Source of the DNA: Paenibacillus sp. KS-LC4
Lineage (GTDB): Bacteria; Bacillota; Bacilli; Paenibacillales; Paenibacillaceae
DNA length: 64,000 nt
Assembly: GCF_036894955.1 (NCBI RefSeq)
Contig: NZ_CP145905.1
Span: forward strand, 2,374,501-2,438,500
Reading direction: 5' to 3'
Made by a program: the position numbers and the translations under genes. This document shows positions 32,640-41,282 of this stretch, piece after piece. The notes beneath the pieces are model-generated. The model did not search any database. It saw nothing but the letters and a program-made list of their open reading frames with translations, and had not been told where the DNA came from. How positions within the stretch are numbered: the first letter of the stretch is position 1; the number at the start of each line of letters is the position of its first letter.

Positions 32640-34919
32640 ATGGTAAAACGAATCAGAATGCGCACGCTATTTTTTGGAGGGGTAATTACCCTCCTTTTTC
32701 TTATTCTAATTGGCAGAATTTTCTATGTGCAAGTCGTTGATAGAGACACTTGGTATACGATGGCAAAAGAACGTTGGGCTGATTCAGAAACTTTAGTAGC
32801 GAATAGGGGGACCATTACGGATCGAAATGGCAATGTGCTGGCGATGGATGCGCTTGCGTATAATGTGGCAGTCAATCCGAAGCAGATTGATAGCTTGGGT
32901 ATTGCCGATAAGGTCGTAGAGGGGCTGAATGCGATTTTGAACAAGCCGCAGGATGGGCTGCGCAAAATCGTAACCGCCAAAAACGATAAAGGTGAATTTT
33001 ACGCGCAGCGTGAGCTTCGTGATGGCGGCTGGAATATTGATAAATCGGTGGCTGACAAAATCAAAGAGCTGCGGGATGAGCTGAAGAAAGAAAACAAAGT
33101 AAATGACGTTGGCATTTATTTATATGATGATCAAAAACGTTATTATCCCCGCAATACGATGGCATCCCAACTGCTAGGCTATGTGGACAAGGACGGCAAA
33201 GCGCTTGCGGGCATCGAATCCTTTTTCAATGACAAGCTTAAGGGCACGAATGGTGAAATCAAGTATGAGAAGGACGGCAAGCGTGTTCAGCTAGCGGAAG
33301 GAGACGTCGTTTATGAGCCAGTCGTAGACGGACAGGATATTACGCTGACGCTGGATAATGAAATTCAGCATTATGTAGAGGAAGCGATCAAGCAAGTAGC
33401 AGATAAATATCAGCCTAAAAGCATCACGGCTATAGCTGCTGACCCTAATACGATGGAAATTCTCGCCATGGCGAATTATCCGACCTTTAATCCGAATACG
33501 TACTGGGATACGAACTTTGAAAATGCGTATAATCACGCGATTAAATCCTTGTACGAGCCGGGTTCAACGTTCAAAATTGTAACGCTGGCCGCTGCGGTCG
33601 AAGAAGGGCTGTTCAATCCAAATGCAGAATTTCAATCAGGGAGCATTAATGTGCCGGGTAATCCTGTTCGAGATTCGAATCGGGTAGGATGGGGGAAGAT
33701 CTCCTATTTGGATGGCCTCAAGCATTCCAGTAACGTCGCTTTCGTAAAACTAGGCTGGCAAATGCTCGGCGGCGAGAAGCTCGTTGATTACATTAATCGC
33801 TTTGGCTTCGGTCAGCCGACAGGCATTCAACTGGGCAATGAATCCAAGGGTGTTATCAACATTAATCTGAGCATCCCCAGTGATATTGCACGGGCGTCAT
33901 TCGGGCAAGGTCCCGTATCCGTAACGCCGATTCAACAAATTGCCGCAGTCGCTGCTGTAGCAAATGGCGGCAATTTGATGCAGCCGCAAATTATTAAGCA
34001 AATATACAATCCGAATACAAATACGACCCAGAAGTTTGAGCCGAAGGTCGTACGCAGAGTGATATCCGAGGAAACATCGAATAAGGTCGGCGAATATTTG
34101 GAGCAGGTTGTATCCGACCAATCAAACGGAACTGGAAAAAATGCCTATATTGAAGGCTACCGTGTAGCAGGTAAAACCGGTACGGCACAAAAAATTATTA
34201 ATGGGAAATATTCCAAAAATAAATATGTCGTTTCGTTCATTGGCTACGCACCGGTAGAAAATCCGAAGGTCGTTGTCTATATAGTCGTCGATGAGCCGAA
34301 TGATCCGCTTGCGGGCGGGGGTACAGTTGCCGCTCCAGCCTTCAAGGAAATCGTCTATAAAACGTTGCGGCACATGGGCGTTATGCCGGATAACGCGCTG
34401 GAGGAAGCAATTACGGATAAGAAAACGCCAACGGTTAAGCTGCCGGATGTTACCGAAAAGAATTTGTCTCAGGCGCAGGCCGAGCTTAAAGCACGCAATG
34501 TGATGTTTGAGGTTGTTGGCACCGGGACTACAGTAGTCAAGCAGGTTCCGGCTGCCGGGGAGAACATCGCTCCGACCCAGCGAGTGTACCTTGTTACCGA
34601 GCAGCAGGATAAGCTAACTATTCCCGATATGACGGGGCTGTCATTGCGTGATGCTCTGGAGGTTGCTTCACTGATGAATGTGCAGCTGCTTGCAGAAGGC
34701 GAAGGCTTTATCATTTCCCAGAAGGAAGACAAGCAGGGGGATAAGCGGATTTTGCGCGTACAGCTTTCGCCGCCAACTGGAGCAGAGGGTGCTATAACGG
34801 CAGAGGAAGCTTTAGAAAATGCAAAGGAGCAGGAGAACGCTGTTACAGAGGACGAGGCTTCTTCTAGCAGCTCGATGCAGGATGACGTAGAGGATACGCA
34901 GGAAATTCAAGAGCAATAG
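32640..34919 (+). CDS. pbpB: Division transpeptidase PBP2B (FtsI) with PASTA domains
   Basis: This 759-residue class B penicillin-binding protein cross-links septal peptidoglycan. A membrane helix (about 10-30) is followed by a dimerisation domain and the transpeptidase domain. Catalytic S309 lies in EPGSTFKIVT, with SSN in LKHSSNVAF and KTG in VAGKTGTAQ. Two PASTA domains follow (about 600-720; KLPDVTEKNLSQAQAELKAR and TIPDMTGLSLRDALEVASLM). The last 45 residues are an acidic, glutamate/serine-rich tail. GGAGG is 5 bases before ATG. Confidence 0.95.
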   Translation: MVKRIRMRTLFFGGVITLLFLILIGRIFYVQVVDRDTWYTMAKERWADSETLVANRGTITDRNGNVLAMDALAYNVAVNPKQIDSLGIADKVVEGLNAILNKPQDGLRKIVTAKNDKGEFYAQRELRDGGWNIDKSVADKIKELRDELKKENKVNDVGIYLYDDQKRYYPRNTMASQLLGYVDKDGKALAGIESFFNDKLKGTNGEIKYEKDGKRVQLAEGDVVYEPVVDGQDITLTLDNEIQHYVEEAIKQVADKYQPKSITAIAADPNTMEILAMANYPTFNPNTYWDTNFENAYNHAIKSLYEPGSTFKIVTLAAAVEEGLFNPNAEFQSGSINVPGNPVRDSNRVGWGKISYLDGLKHSSNVAFVKLGWQMLGGEKLVDYINRFGFGQPTGIQLGNESKGVININLSIPSDIARASFGQGPVSVTPIQQIAAVAAVANGGNLMQPQIIKQIYNPNTNTTQKFEPKVVRRVISEETSNKVGEYLEQVVSDQSNGTGKNAYIEGYRVAGKTGTAQKIINGKYSKNKYVVSFIGYAPVENPKVVVYIVVDEPNDPLAGGGTVAAPAFKEIVYKTLRHMGVMPDNALEEAITDKKTPTVKLPDVTEKNLSQAQAELKARNVMFEVVGTGTTVVKQVPAAGENIAPTQRVYLVTEQQDKLTIPDMTGLSLRDALEVASLMNVQLLAEGEGFIISQKEDKQGDKRILRVQLSPPTGAEGAITAEEALENAKEQENAVTEDEASSSSSMQDDVEDTQEIQEQ

Positions 34920-35145
34920 CCTTACTAGCACAAGCTGGTATGTACTAGTGTAAGAACTAGAGTAAGAGTACGTATAAGAGTAGGAGTAAGTGTAAGAGGA
35001 AGTTTAAGAACTAGTGTTAGCATTAGCGCAGCTAGCAAAGGAGACATGTCAGGGGCTTGTTCTATCTCCTCCGCCGTAGGAATAGGCTGGAAATGAGCGT
35101 CAGTGTACGCTCTGCCTTAAGCAAAGGGCGGAGGAGGAGCAAGCG
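34920..35145 (+). other. Low-complexity leader and hairpin before spoVD
   Basis: A purine/T-rich tract (34935-35025) repeats TAAGAACTAG (34951, 35004) and many GTAAG units. After it, CTCCTCCGCC (35066-35075) is exactly complementary to GGCGGAGGAG (35127-35136), which contains most of the spoVD ribosome site. A 6-base stem GAGCGT/ACGCTC (35095-35112) lies inside the loop. Confidence 0.6.
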
Positions 35146-37089
35146 ATGAAAGTATCAAATGTGACGGTGCGCCGTCGACTGTTTATGGTGCTTATTTTTG
35201 GAATCATTGCATTTGCCGCTTTAGGTGCGCGGTTAGGCTATGTCCAGCTTTGGAAGGGCAGCGAGTTGGCTGAAAAGGCGGAAAACTCATGGCGCAGGGA
35301 CATTCCCTATATGGCAAAACGGGGAGAAATTTGGGACCGCAATGGCGTCAAGCTGACTTACAATGTCACCTCGCCTACCATTTGGGCGATTCCTGCACAA
35401 ATTAAAGACAAGCGGGCGACGGCTGATGCGCTCGCACCGCTGCTGGATATGAAGGCAGATGAGCTGTATGGCAAAATCAATACGAAAAAATCAATGCTCG
35501 TCCAGCTCCGTCCCGGTGGCCGTAAAATGACGCTGGAAAAAGCGCAGCAGGTGCGGGAGCTCGCGCTTCCTGGCATTGTTGCCGCCGAGGACAATAAGCG
35601 TTTCTATCCCTTTGGCAGTTTGGCGGCACATGTGCTAGGCTTTACTGGCATAGACAACCAAGGATTGACTGGTGTGGAAGCGAAGTATAATGACGAGCTT
35701 AGCGGCATTCAAGGGAATGTCTCCTTTCTGTCGGATGCGCGCGGCAGGCAGATGCCCAATTCCTCGGATACCTATGTGGAGCCGAAGGAAGGGCTGACGA
35801 TGCAGCTGACGATCGACAAGCAAATTCAGGCTATAATGGAGCGAGAGCTGGACCAAGCGATGGCTCAGCATCAGCCCGACCAAATTATGGCCATTGCAAT
35901 GAATCCGAAAAGCGGCGAAATATTGGGAATGGCGAGCCGCCCGACCTATGAGCCGGATAAGTACAAGGAAGTTGCGTCTGAGGTGTACAATCGGAATTTG
36001 CCAATTTGGATGACCTATGAGCCGGGCTCGACATTTAAAATTATTACGCTCGCGGCAGCCATTGAAGAGAAGAAGGTCAATCTGACCAATGAGCGATTTT
36101 ATGATCCGGGTGCAATAGAGGTTGGAGGCGCAAGGCTGCGCTGCTGGAAGAAGGGCGGCCACGGCAGCCAGACTTTTCTGGAAGTAGTTGAGAACTCCTG
36201 CAACCCGGGCTTTGTGACGCTTGGACAGCGGCTGGGCAAAGAAAAGCTGTTCGAATATATTAAAAATTTTGGCTTTGGCACAAAAACGGGCATTGATATT
36301 GGCGGCGAGGAGAACGGCATTATGTTTAAGCTGAGCCGGGTTGGACCAGTGGAGCTGGCGACGACCGCGTTTGGTCAAGGGGTCTCGGTTACACCGATTC
36401 AACAAATAACCGCAGTCTCGGCAGCTATAAATGGCGGAACGCTGTACAAGCCGCATGTAGTGAAGGGCTGGATTAATCCGGATACCGGGGAGACGGTGGA
36501 CACCGTAGAGCCGGAGGCGGTGCGAACGGTCATTTCCGAGGAAACGTCGAAGGCGGTTCGGGAAGCGCTGGAAAGTGTCGTAGCGAAAGGAACGGGGCGA
36601 AATGCGTTTATTGATGGCTACCGCGTTGGCGGCAAGACTGGAACCGCGCAAAAGGTAGTGAACGGCAAATATTCGCCAAACGAGCATATCGTTTCCTTTA
36701 TCGGCTTTGCCCCAGCGGATGATCCTGAGCTCGTCATCTATGTAGCGGTCGATAATCCGCAAGGCATTCAGTTCGGGGGCCTCGTTGCGGCGCCGATCGT
36801 GCGCAATATGATGGAGGATGCCTTGACGGTATTGCAGGTTCCGCAAAGAGAGAAGCAGATTGGCAAGGTGTATAAGTATGGCGAGACGCCGATTGTCACT
36901 GTGCCTAATCTAATTGGCAAGACGGTGTCTGATATTTATGAGGACTTGAATATGAACTTCAACCTTAGCTCGGCTGGAACGGGACCGATGGTTATTAGGC
37001 AGGCGCCCGCTGCCGGAACACGAGTAGACCGCGGCTCTACGATCCGTATCTATTTAGGCGAAGAGGATGATATATCTCATACGCATTGA
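35146..37089 (+). CDS. spoVD: Sporulation transpeptidase SpoVD
   Basis: This 647-residue class B PBP makes spore cortex peptidoglycan with SpoVE. A membrane helix (about 11-30) leads to the dimerisation domain. Catalytic S295 lies in EPGSTFKIIT, SCN in VVENSCNPGF and KTG in VGGKTGTAQ. A single PASTA domain ends the protein (TVPNLIGKTVSDIYEDLNMN). It is paralogous to the upstream pbpB, but only one PASTA is present. The site GGAGGAGGAG lies 5 bases before ATG and is covered by a predicted hairpin. Confidence 0.93.
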   Translation: MKVSNVTVRRRLFMVLIFGIIAFAALGARLGYVQLWKGSELAEKAENSWRRDIPYMAKRGEIWDRNGVKLTYNVTSPTIWAIPAQIKDKRATADALAPLLDMKADELYGKINTKKSMLVQLRPGGRKMTLEKAQQVRELALPGIVAAEDNKRFYPFGSLAAHVLGFTGIDNQGLTGVEAKYNDELSGIQGNVSFLSDARGRQMPNSSDTYVEPKEGLTMQLTIDKQIQAIMERELDQAMAQHQPDQIMAIAMNPKSGEILGMASRPTYEPDKYKEVASEVYNRNLPIWMTYEPGSTFKIITLAAAIEEKKVNLTNERFYDPGAIEVGGARLRCWKKGGHGSQTFLEVVENSCNPGFVTLGQRLGKEKLFEYIKNFGFGTKTGIDIGGEENGIMFKLSRVGPVELATTAFGQGVSVTPIQQITAVSAAINGGTLYKPHVVKGWINPDTGETVDTVEPEAVRTVISEETSKAVREALESVVAKGTGRNAFIDGYRVGGKTGTAQKVVNGKYSPNEHIVSFIGFAPADDPELVIYVAVDNPQGIQFGGLVAAPIVRNMMEDALTVLQVPQREKQIGKVYKYGETPIVTVPNLIGKTVSDIYEDLNMNFNLSSAGTGPMVIRQAPAAGTRVDRGSTIRIYLGEEDDISHTH

Positions 37090-37193
37090 CTATACTGGTA
37101 GACATAATAAATAATAAAGGACATAATGCTTGGTCAGGCAGCAAGGCTTCTTGTCTTCTTGTTTACCAAGCAATAGGAGGAGAAGATAGCATT

Positions 37194-38684
37194 ATGAAAT
37201 TAAGCGAATTGGCAAGCAGATTAATTACCTCCAAGCTAATTGGCAGCGGTGATATAGAAATTACATCCCTTGAAACAGATTCACGCGCGGTGCAGGCGGG
37301 CAGCTTGTTTATTTGTTTGCCGGGCCACACAGTGGATGGGCATGACTTTGCTCCGCAAGCGGCGGAGCGCGGGGCGTCAGCCTTTGTAGTGGAGCGCGAG
37401 CTGCCGCATATTGCGGCTCCGCAGCTCATTGTAGGGAGCAGCCGCCATGCAATGGCGGTGCTTGCGGACTATTTTTATCAGCAGCCTAGCAGCTCCTTGC
37501 ATTTGATTGGGGTTACCGGCACGAATGGAAAGACGACTACGACGTATTTGATTGAGCAAATACTGAACGACCAGCGCAAGCCAGCTGGTGTTATCGGTAC
37601 GGTGGAGCGACGCTATGCGGGAATAACCGAACCGATGTCCGGCACGACGCCGGAGGCGCTCCAGCTTCAGCGTTATTTGGCAGACATGCGTGATGCCGGA
37701 ACGCAATATTGCGCGCTGGAAGTATCCTCTCATGCGCTGGAGCAGGGCCGGGTGAAGGGCTGCCGCTTCCGCACGGCGATTTTTACGAACCTGACGCAGG
37801 ATCATCTGGATTATCACGGCACGATGGAGCATTATGCTGAAGCGAAGGGGCTGTTTTTCTCGCGGCTTGGCAATGTGTATGCTAGTGACGAGGCGGAGCG
37901 CTCTTATGCGGTACTCAATGCGGATGACCCAGCCTCGGAGGCTTTTGCAAAAGGGACAGCTGCGGATACCATTATGTATGGAATTGATCATGAGGCGGAT
38001 GTCCGTGCTTCGTGTATTCAGATTACGGCGCAGGGCACGTCGTTCCATGTCGATACCTTTGCGGGCAGCGCGGATATTACGCTCAAGATGGTCGGCAAAT
38101 TTAATGTGTATAATGCGCTTGCAGCTATCAGTGCGGCATTAATTGAAGGCATCGCGCTAGAACAAATCAAGGCGAGTCTTGAGAAAATGGCCGGTGTGCC
38201 AGGTCGCGTGGAATCGGTAAGCGCTGGTCAAAGCTTTGCCGTTATCGTGGATTACGCCCATACGCCGGACGGGCTCGACAATGTGCTGCGCGCAGTTAAG
38301 GAGCTTGCGCCGCCGCGCATCATTTGCGTTTTTGGCTGCGGGGGTGACCGCGATCGGACGAAGCGTCCGATAATGGGGGCGATTGCTGCTAAATACAGCG
38401 ATTATGCGATTATTACCTCGGATAATCCGCGTACGGAGGATCCTGAGCTCATTTTGCGGGACGTGGAAGCCGGGCTTTTGCAAGGGAATGTGGACAAGAG
38501 CCGCTATGAGCTGCTTGTCGATCGTCATGCCGCAATTCAAAAAGCGGTTGAAATGGCAAGCCCCGGCGATGTAGTATTGATTGCGGGGAAAGGTCATGAA
38601 ACCTATCAAATTATTGGAGGCGTAACGCATCCGTTTGATGACCGACTAGTTGCGAAAGAAGCGATAAGGGGATTATTACATTGA
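37194..38684 (+). CDS. murE: UDP-MurNAc-tripeptide synthetase MurE (meso-DAP adding)
   Basis: This 496-residue ligase adds meso-diaminopimelate to UDP-MurNAc-L-Ala-D-Glu. It shows ATP loop GVTGTNGKTTTTYLIEQIL, DYAHTPDGLDNVLRAVKEL and the DAP-specific motif DNPRTEDPE. This agrees with dapL at the end of the window making DAP. ATG 37194 follows AGGAGG; upstream in-frame codons from 37086 run into the intergenic region. It overlaps murF by four bases. Confidence 0.95.
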   Translation: MKLSELASRLITSKLIGSGDIEITSLETDSRAVQAGSLFICLPGHTVDGHDFAPQAAERGASAFVVERELPHIAAPQLIVGSSRHAMAVLADYFYQQPSSSLHLIGVTGTNGKTTTTYLIEQILNDQRKPAGVIGTVERRYAGITEPMSGTTPEALQLQRYLADMRDAGTQYCALEVSSHALEQGRVKGCRFRTAIFTNLTQDHLDYHGTMEHYAEAKGLFFSRLGNVYASDEAERSYAVLNADDPASEAFAKGTAADTIMYGIDHEADVRASCIQITAQGTSFHVDTFAGSADITLKMVGKFNVYNALAAISAALIEGIALEQIKASLEKMAGVPGRVESVSAGQSFAVIVDYAHTPDGLDNVLRAVKELAPPRIICVFGCGGDRDRTKRPIMGAIAAKYSDYAIITSDNPRTEDPELILRDVEAGLLQGNVDKSRYELLVDRHAAIQKAVEMASPGDVVLIAGKGHETYQIIGGVTHPFDDRLVAKEAIRGLLH

Positions 38685-40147
38685 TTAGACGTACGCTTGA
38701 ACAAATAGGCGGCATGTGCAAGGCGGAGTGGAAGCCGTCTGATTCCGCCGTTGCTATCACTGGCGCAGGAACTGATTCTCGTAAAATTACAGCGGGGCAG
38801 CTGTTCGTGCCGCTGGTGGGAGATAAATTCGATGGGCATGATTATGTAGCTCAATCGCTTAAGGATGGGGCTGCCGCTGCACTATGGCAGCGCGGCCATG
38901 CCATTCCGCCAGAGCTTGCAGACGCGCCTTTGCTTCTGGTTGATGATACGCTTGCAGCGCTTCAAGCGCTGGCGAGCAGCTATCGCACCGAGCTTACAGG
39001 GCTTCGTGTTGTGGGCATTACAGGCAGCAATGGAAAAACGACAACGAAGGATATGGTTGCCGCGGTTCTCGGCACCTCGCTTCGCGTGCACAAAACGGCA
39101 GGCAATCTGAACAATCACATTGGGCTGCCGCTGATGGTGCTTGAGCTGGATGAGCAGACGGAGGTAGCTGTGCTGGAAATGGGCATGAGCGGCTTTGGCG
39201 AAATCGAGCTGCTGACGCAAATCGCGCGGCCAGATGCTGCGATTATTACAAATATTGGGGATGCGCACATGCTTCAATTGGGCTCGCGCGAGGGCATCGC
39301 GAAAGCGAAGCTGGAAATTGTGTCTGGCTTACAGCCTGGCGGGCTGCTGCTGTATAACGGTGATGAGCCGCTTCTTGTCTCAGGCTTGGGCGTGACGGCG
39401 CTGCCAGCTGGAGCAAGATTGGAAGCTTTTGGCCTAATGGACGGAAATCAGTGGACAGCTGCGAATATGAATATAGACGCTGTATCGGCTACCTTTGAGC
39501 TAAAGGTCGGAAAAGTCAGCACACAAGATGAGGCAGCTGTGCAAGCAGCGAATGAAGCAGCTAACGCAGCTAATACAGAAGCTTATGCTATTCCTATTCC
39601 GGGCAAGCACAATATTAGCAATGCGCTGGCCGCTATTGCGATTGGTTACCATTTTGGAATCTCTGGGGAGCGGATTCGCCAGGGATTGTCCAGCTTACAG
39701 CTGACAGGCATGCGTATTCAGCCAGTGAAGGCTTTCAACGGCGCAATGATTTTGAATGATGCGTATAACGCGAATCCGACTGCGGTCAGGGCGGCCATTG
39801 ATTTGCTGGAGAGCGTAAACGGCTTCCGCAAAAAATGGATCGTGCTTGGCGACATGCTTGAGCTGGGACCGGATGAGGAGCAGCTTCACTATGAGACGGG
39901 CGTATTTATTACGCCAGCGAAAGCGGATGCCGTGCTTACTTGCGGACAGCTGTCGCGTCATACGTCGCGCGGGGTGAAGAGCAGCTTTGGCACTGCGGCA
40001 GACGCAGTGGACATTATTCATTTTGAAGAGAAAGAAAAGCTGGCGGAGTGGCTTAAACAGCAGCTTCAGCCTGCGGATATTGTGCTGGTCAAAGGCTCGC
40101 GCGGTATGCGTATGGAACAGATTGTCCAAGCTTTAGAGGTGGGGTGA
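38681..40147 (+). CDS. murF: UDP-MurNAc-pentapeptide synthetase MurF
   Basis: This 488-residue ligase adds D-Ala-D-Ala. Features are GAGTDSRKITAGQLFVPLVG, ATP loop GITGSNGKTTTKDMVAAVL, NLNNHIGLPLMVLEL and LNDAYNANPTAVRAAIDLL. A glutamine/alanine-rich insertion (AAVQAANEAANAANTEAYA) near residue 290 looks like a local expansion. The TTG start shares TTGA with the murE stop, so translation is coupled. Confidence 0.93.
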   Translation: MIRRTLEQIGGMCKAEWKPSDSAVAITGAGTDSRKITAGQLFVPLVGDKFDGHDYVAQSLKDGAAAALWQRGHAIPPELADAPLLLVDDTLAALQALASSYRTELTGLRVVGITGSNGKTTTKDMVAAVLGTSLRVHKTAGNLNNHIGLPLMVLELDEQTEVAVLEMGMSGFGEIELLTQIARPDAAIITNIGDAHMLQLGSREGIAKAKLEIVSGLQPGGLLLYNGDEPLLVSGLGVTALPAGARLEAFGLMDGNQWTAANMNIDAVSATFELKVGKVSTQDEAAVQAANEAANAANTEAYAIPIPGKHNISNALAAIAIGYHFGISGERIRQGLSSLQLTGMRIQPVKAFNGAMILNDAYNANPTAVRAAIDLLESVNGFRKKWIVLGDMLELGPDEEQLHYETGVFITPAKADAVLTCGQLSRHTSRGVKSSFGTAADAVDIIHFEEKEKLAEWLKQQLQPADIVLVKGSRGMRMEQIVQALEVG

Positions 40148-40151
40148 GAGC

Positions 40152-41114
40152 ATGGACATGATGATTATTTTATTCACACTAGGCCTATCTTTTTTGCTCG
40201 CGGCACTGCTTGGGCCCATTTGCATTCCCGTGCTGAAACGCATGAAATTTGGTCAGCAAATACGCACAGATGGACCGCAAAGCCATTTGAAAAAAAGCGG
40301 CACACCGACGATGGGCGGCATCATTATTATGCTGGCGCTGCTCATAGCCTTTTTGAATTTTGCTGATAAAACAGCGGATTTCTGGGTGCTGCTTACCGCA
40401 TCGCTAGGCTTTGGCCTCGTTGGGTTTCTCGACGATTACATCAAAATCGTCTTCAAGCGTTCGCTTGGCTTGACTGCGCGCCAGAAGCTGTTCGGGCAAC
40501 TGCTATTTTCGATTATCGTCTGTGCGCAGCTGTACCAGATGCACCATAGCACGGAAATTATCGTTCCCGGCACGTCCTGGAGCTTCGATATGGGATGGTT
40601 TTATTATCCATTTGTCGTCATTATAATGTTCGCGGCCAGCAATTCGGTTAATTTCACCGATGGGCTGGACGGACTGCTCGCCGGTACAAGCGCGATTGCC
40701 TTTGGCGCATTTACAATTGTGGCGCTGCAGGTGTCGGCTTATGGCTCTGCCATTTTCTCGGCGGCGATGATTGGAGCTGTGCTCGGCTTTCTGATCTACA
40801 ATGCCTATCCTGCCAAAGTGTTTATGGGGGATGCCGGCTCGCTGGGCATCGGCGGGGGTATTGCTGCGGTAGCGATTTTGACGAAAATGGAGCTGCTGCT
40901 CATTTTAATTGGCGGTATTTTCGTACTTGAAATGCTGTCGGTTATTTTGCAGGTGGGCTCCTTCAAGCTGCGCGGCAAGCGGATTTTCAAAATGAGTCCG
41001 ATTCATCATCATTTTGAATTGTCCGGCTGGTCCGAGTGGCGCGTTGTATCCACGTTCTGGGCGGTTGGCCTCGTGTTTGCGGTGCTGTCGCTGCTGTTGA
41101 TACGCGTATTTTAA
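40152..41114 (+). CDS. mraY: Phospho-MurNAc-pentapeptide transferase MraY
   Basis: This 320-residue enzyme with about ten membrane helices makes lipid I. Conserved loops are GPQSHLKKSGTPTMGG, FLDDYIKI, the catalytic NFTDGLDGL, and MGDAGSLGIGG, with the histidine cluster MSPIHHHFELSGWSEW. It starts 4 bases after murF. A terminator-like hairpin follows. Confidence 0.96.
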   Translation: MDMMIILFTLGLSFLLAALLGPICIPVLKRMKFGQQIRTDGPQSHLKKSGTPTMGGIIIMLALLIAFLNFADKTADFWVLLTASLGFGLVGFLDDYIKIVFKRSLGLTARQKLFGQLLFSIIVCAQLYQMHHSTEIIVPGTSWSFDMGWFYYPFVVIIMFAASNSVNFTDGLDGLLAGTSAIAFGAFTIVALQVSAYGSAIFSAAMIGAVLGFLIYNAYPAKVFMGDAGSLGIGGGIAAVAILTKMELLLILIGGIFVLEMLSVILQVGSFKLRGKRIFKMSPIHHHFELSGWSEWRVVSTFWAVGLVFAVLSLLLIRVF

Positions 41115-41133
41115 AATGTGATAGCAATATAGA

Positions 41134-41165
41134 GAAAGGATGGAAGGATCATATCCTTTCTTAAA
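41134..41165 (+). terminator. Terminator-like hairpin between mraY and murD
   Basis: GAAAGGAT (41134-41141) pairs with ATCCTTTC (41153-41160) and is followed by TTAAATTATC. The T run is weak, so partial attenuation rather than a full stop is likely. Confidence 0.45.
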
Positions 41166-41282
41166 TTATCTTTCAAAAAAATAGGGATAGCAGCTTGCGC
41201 CTCAAGCAATACCGCGATTCTAACTTGCGAATTGCGGTGCTGCGGGGATCATGCTGCTGGCCTTTACAAGGAGCTGTCATTT

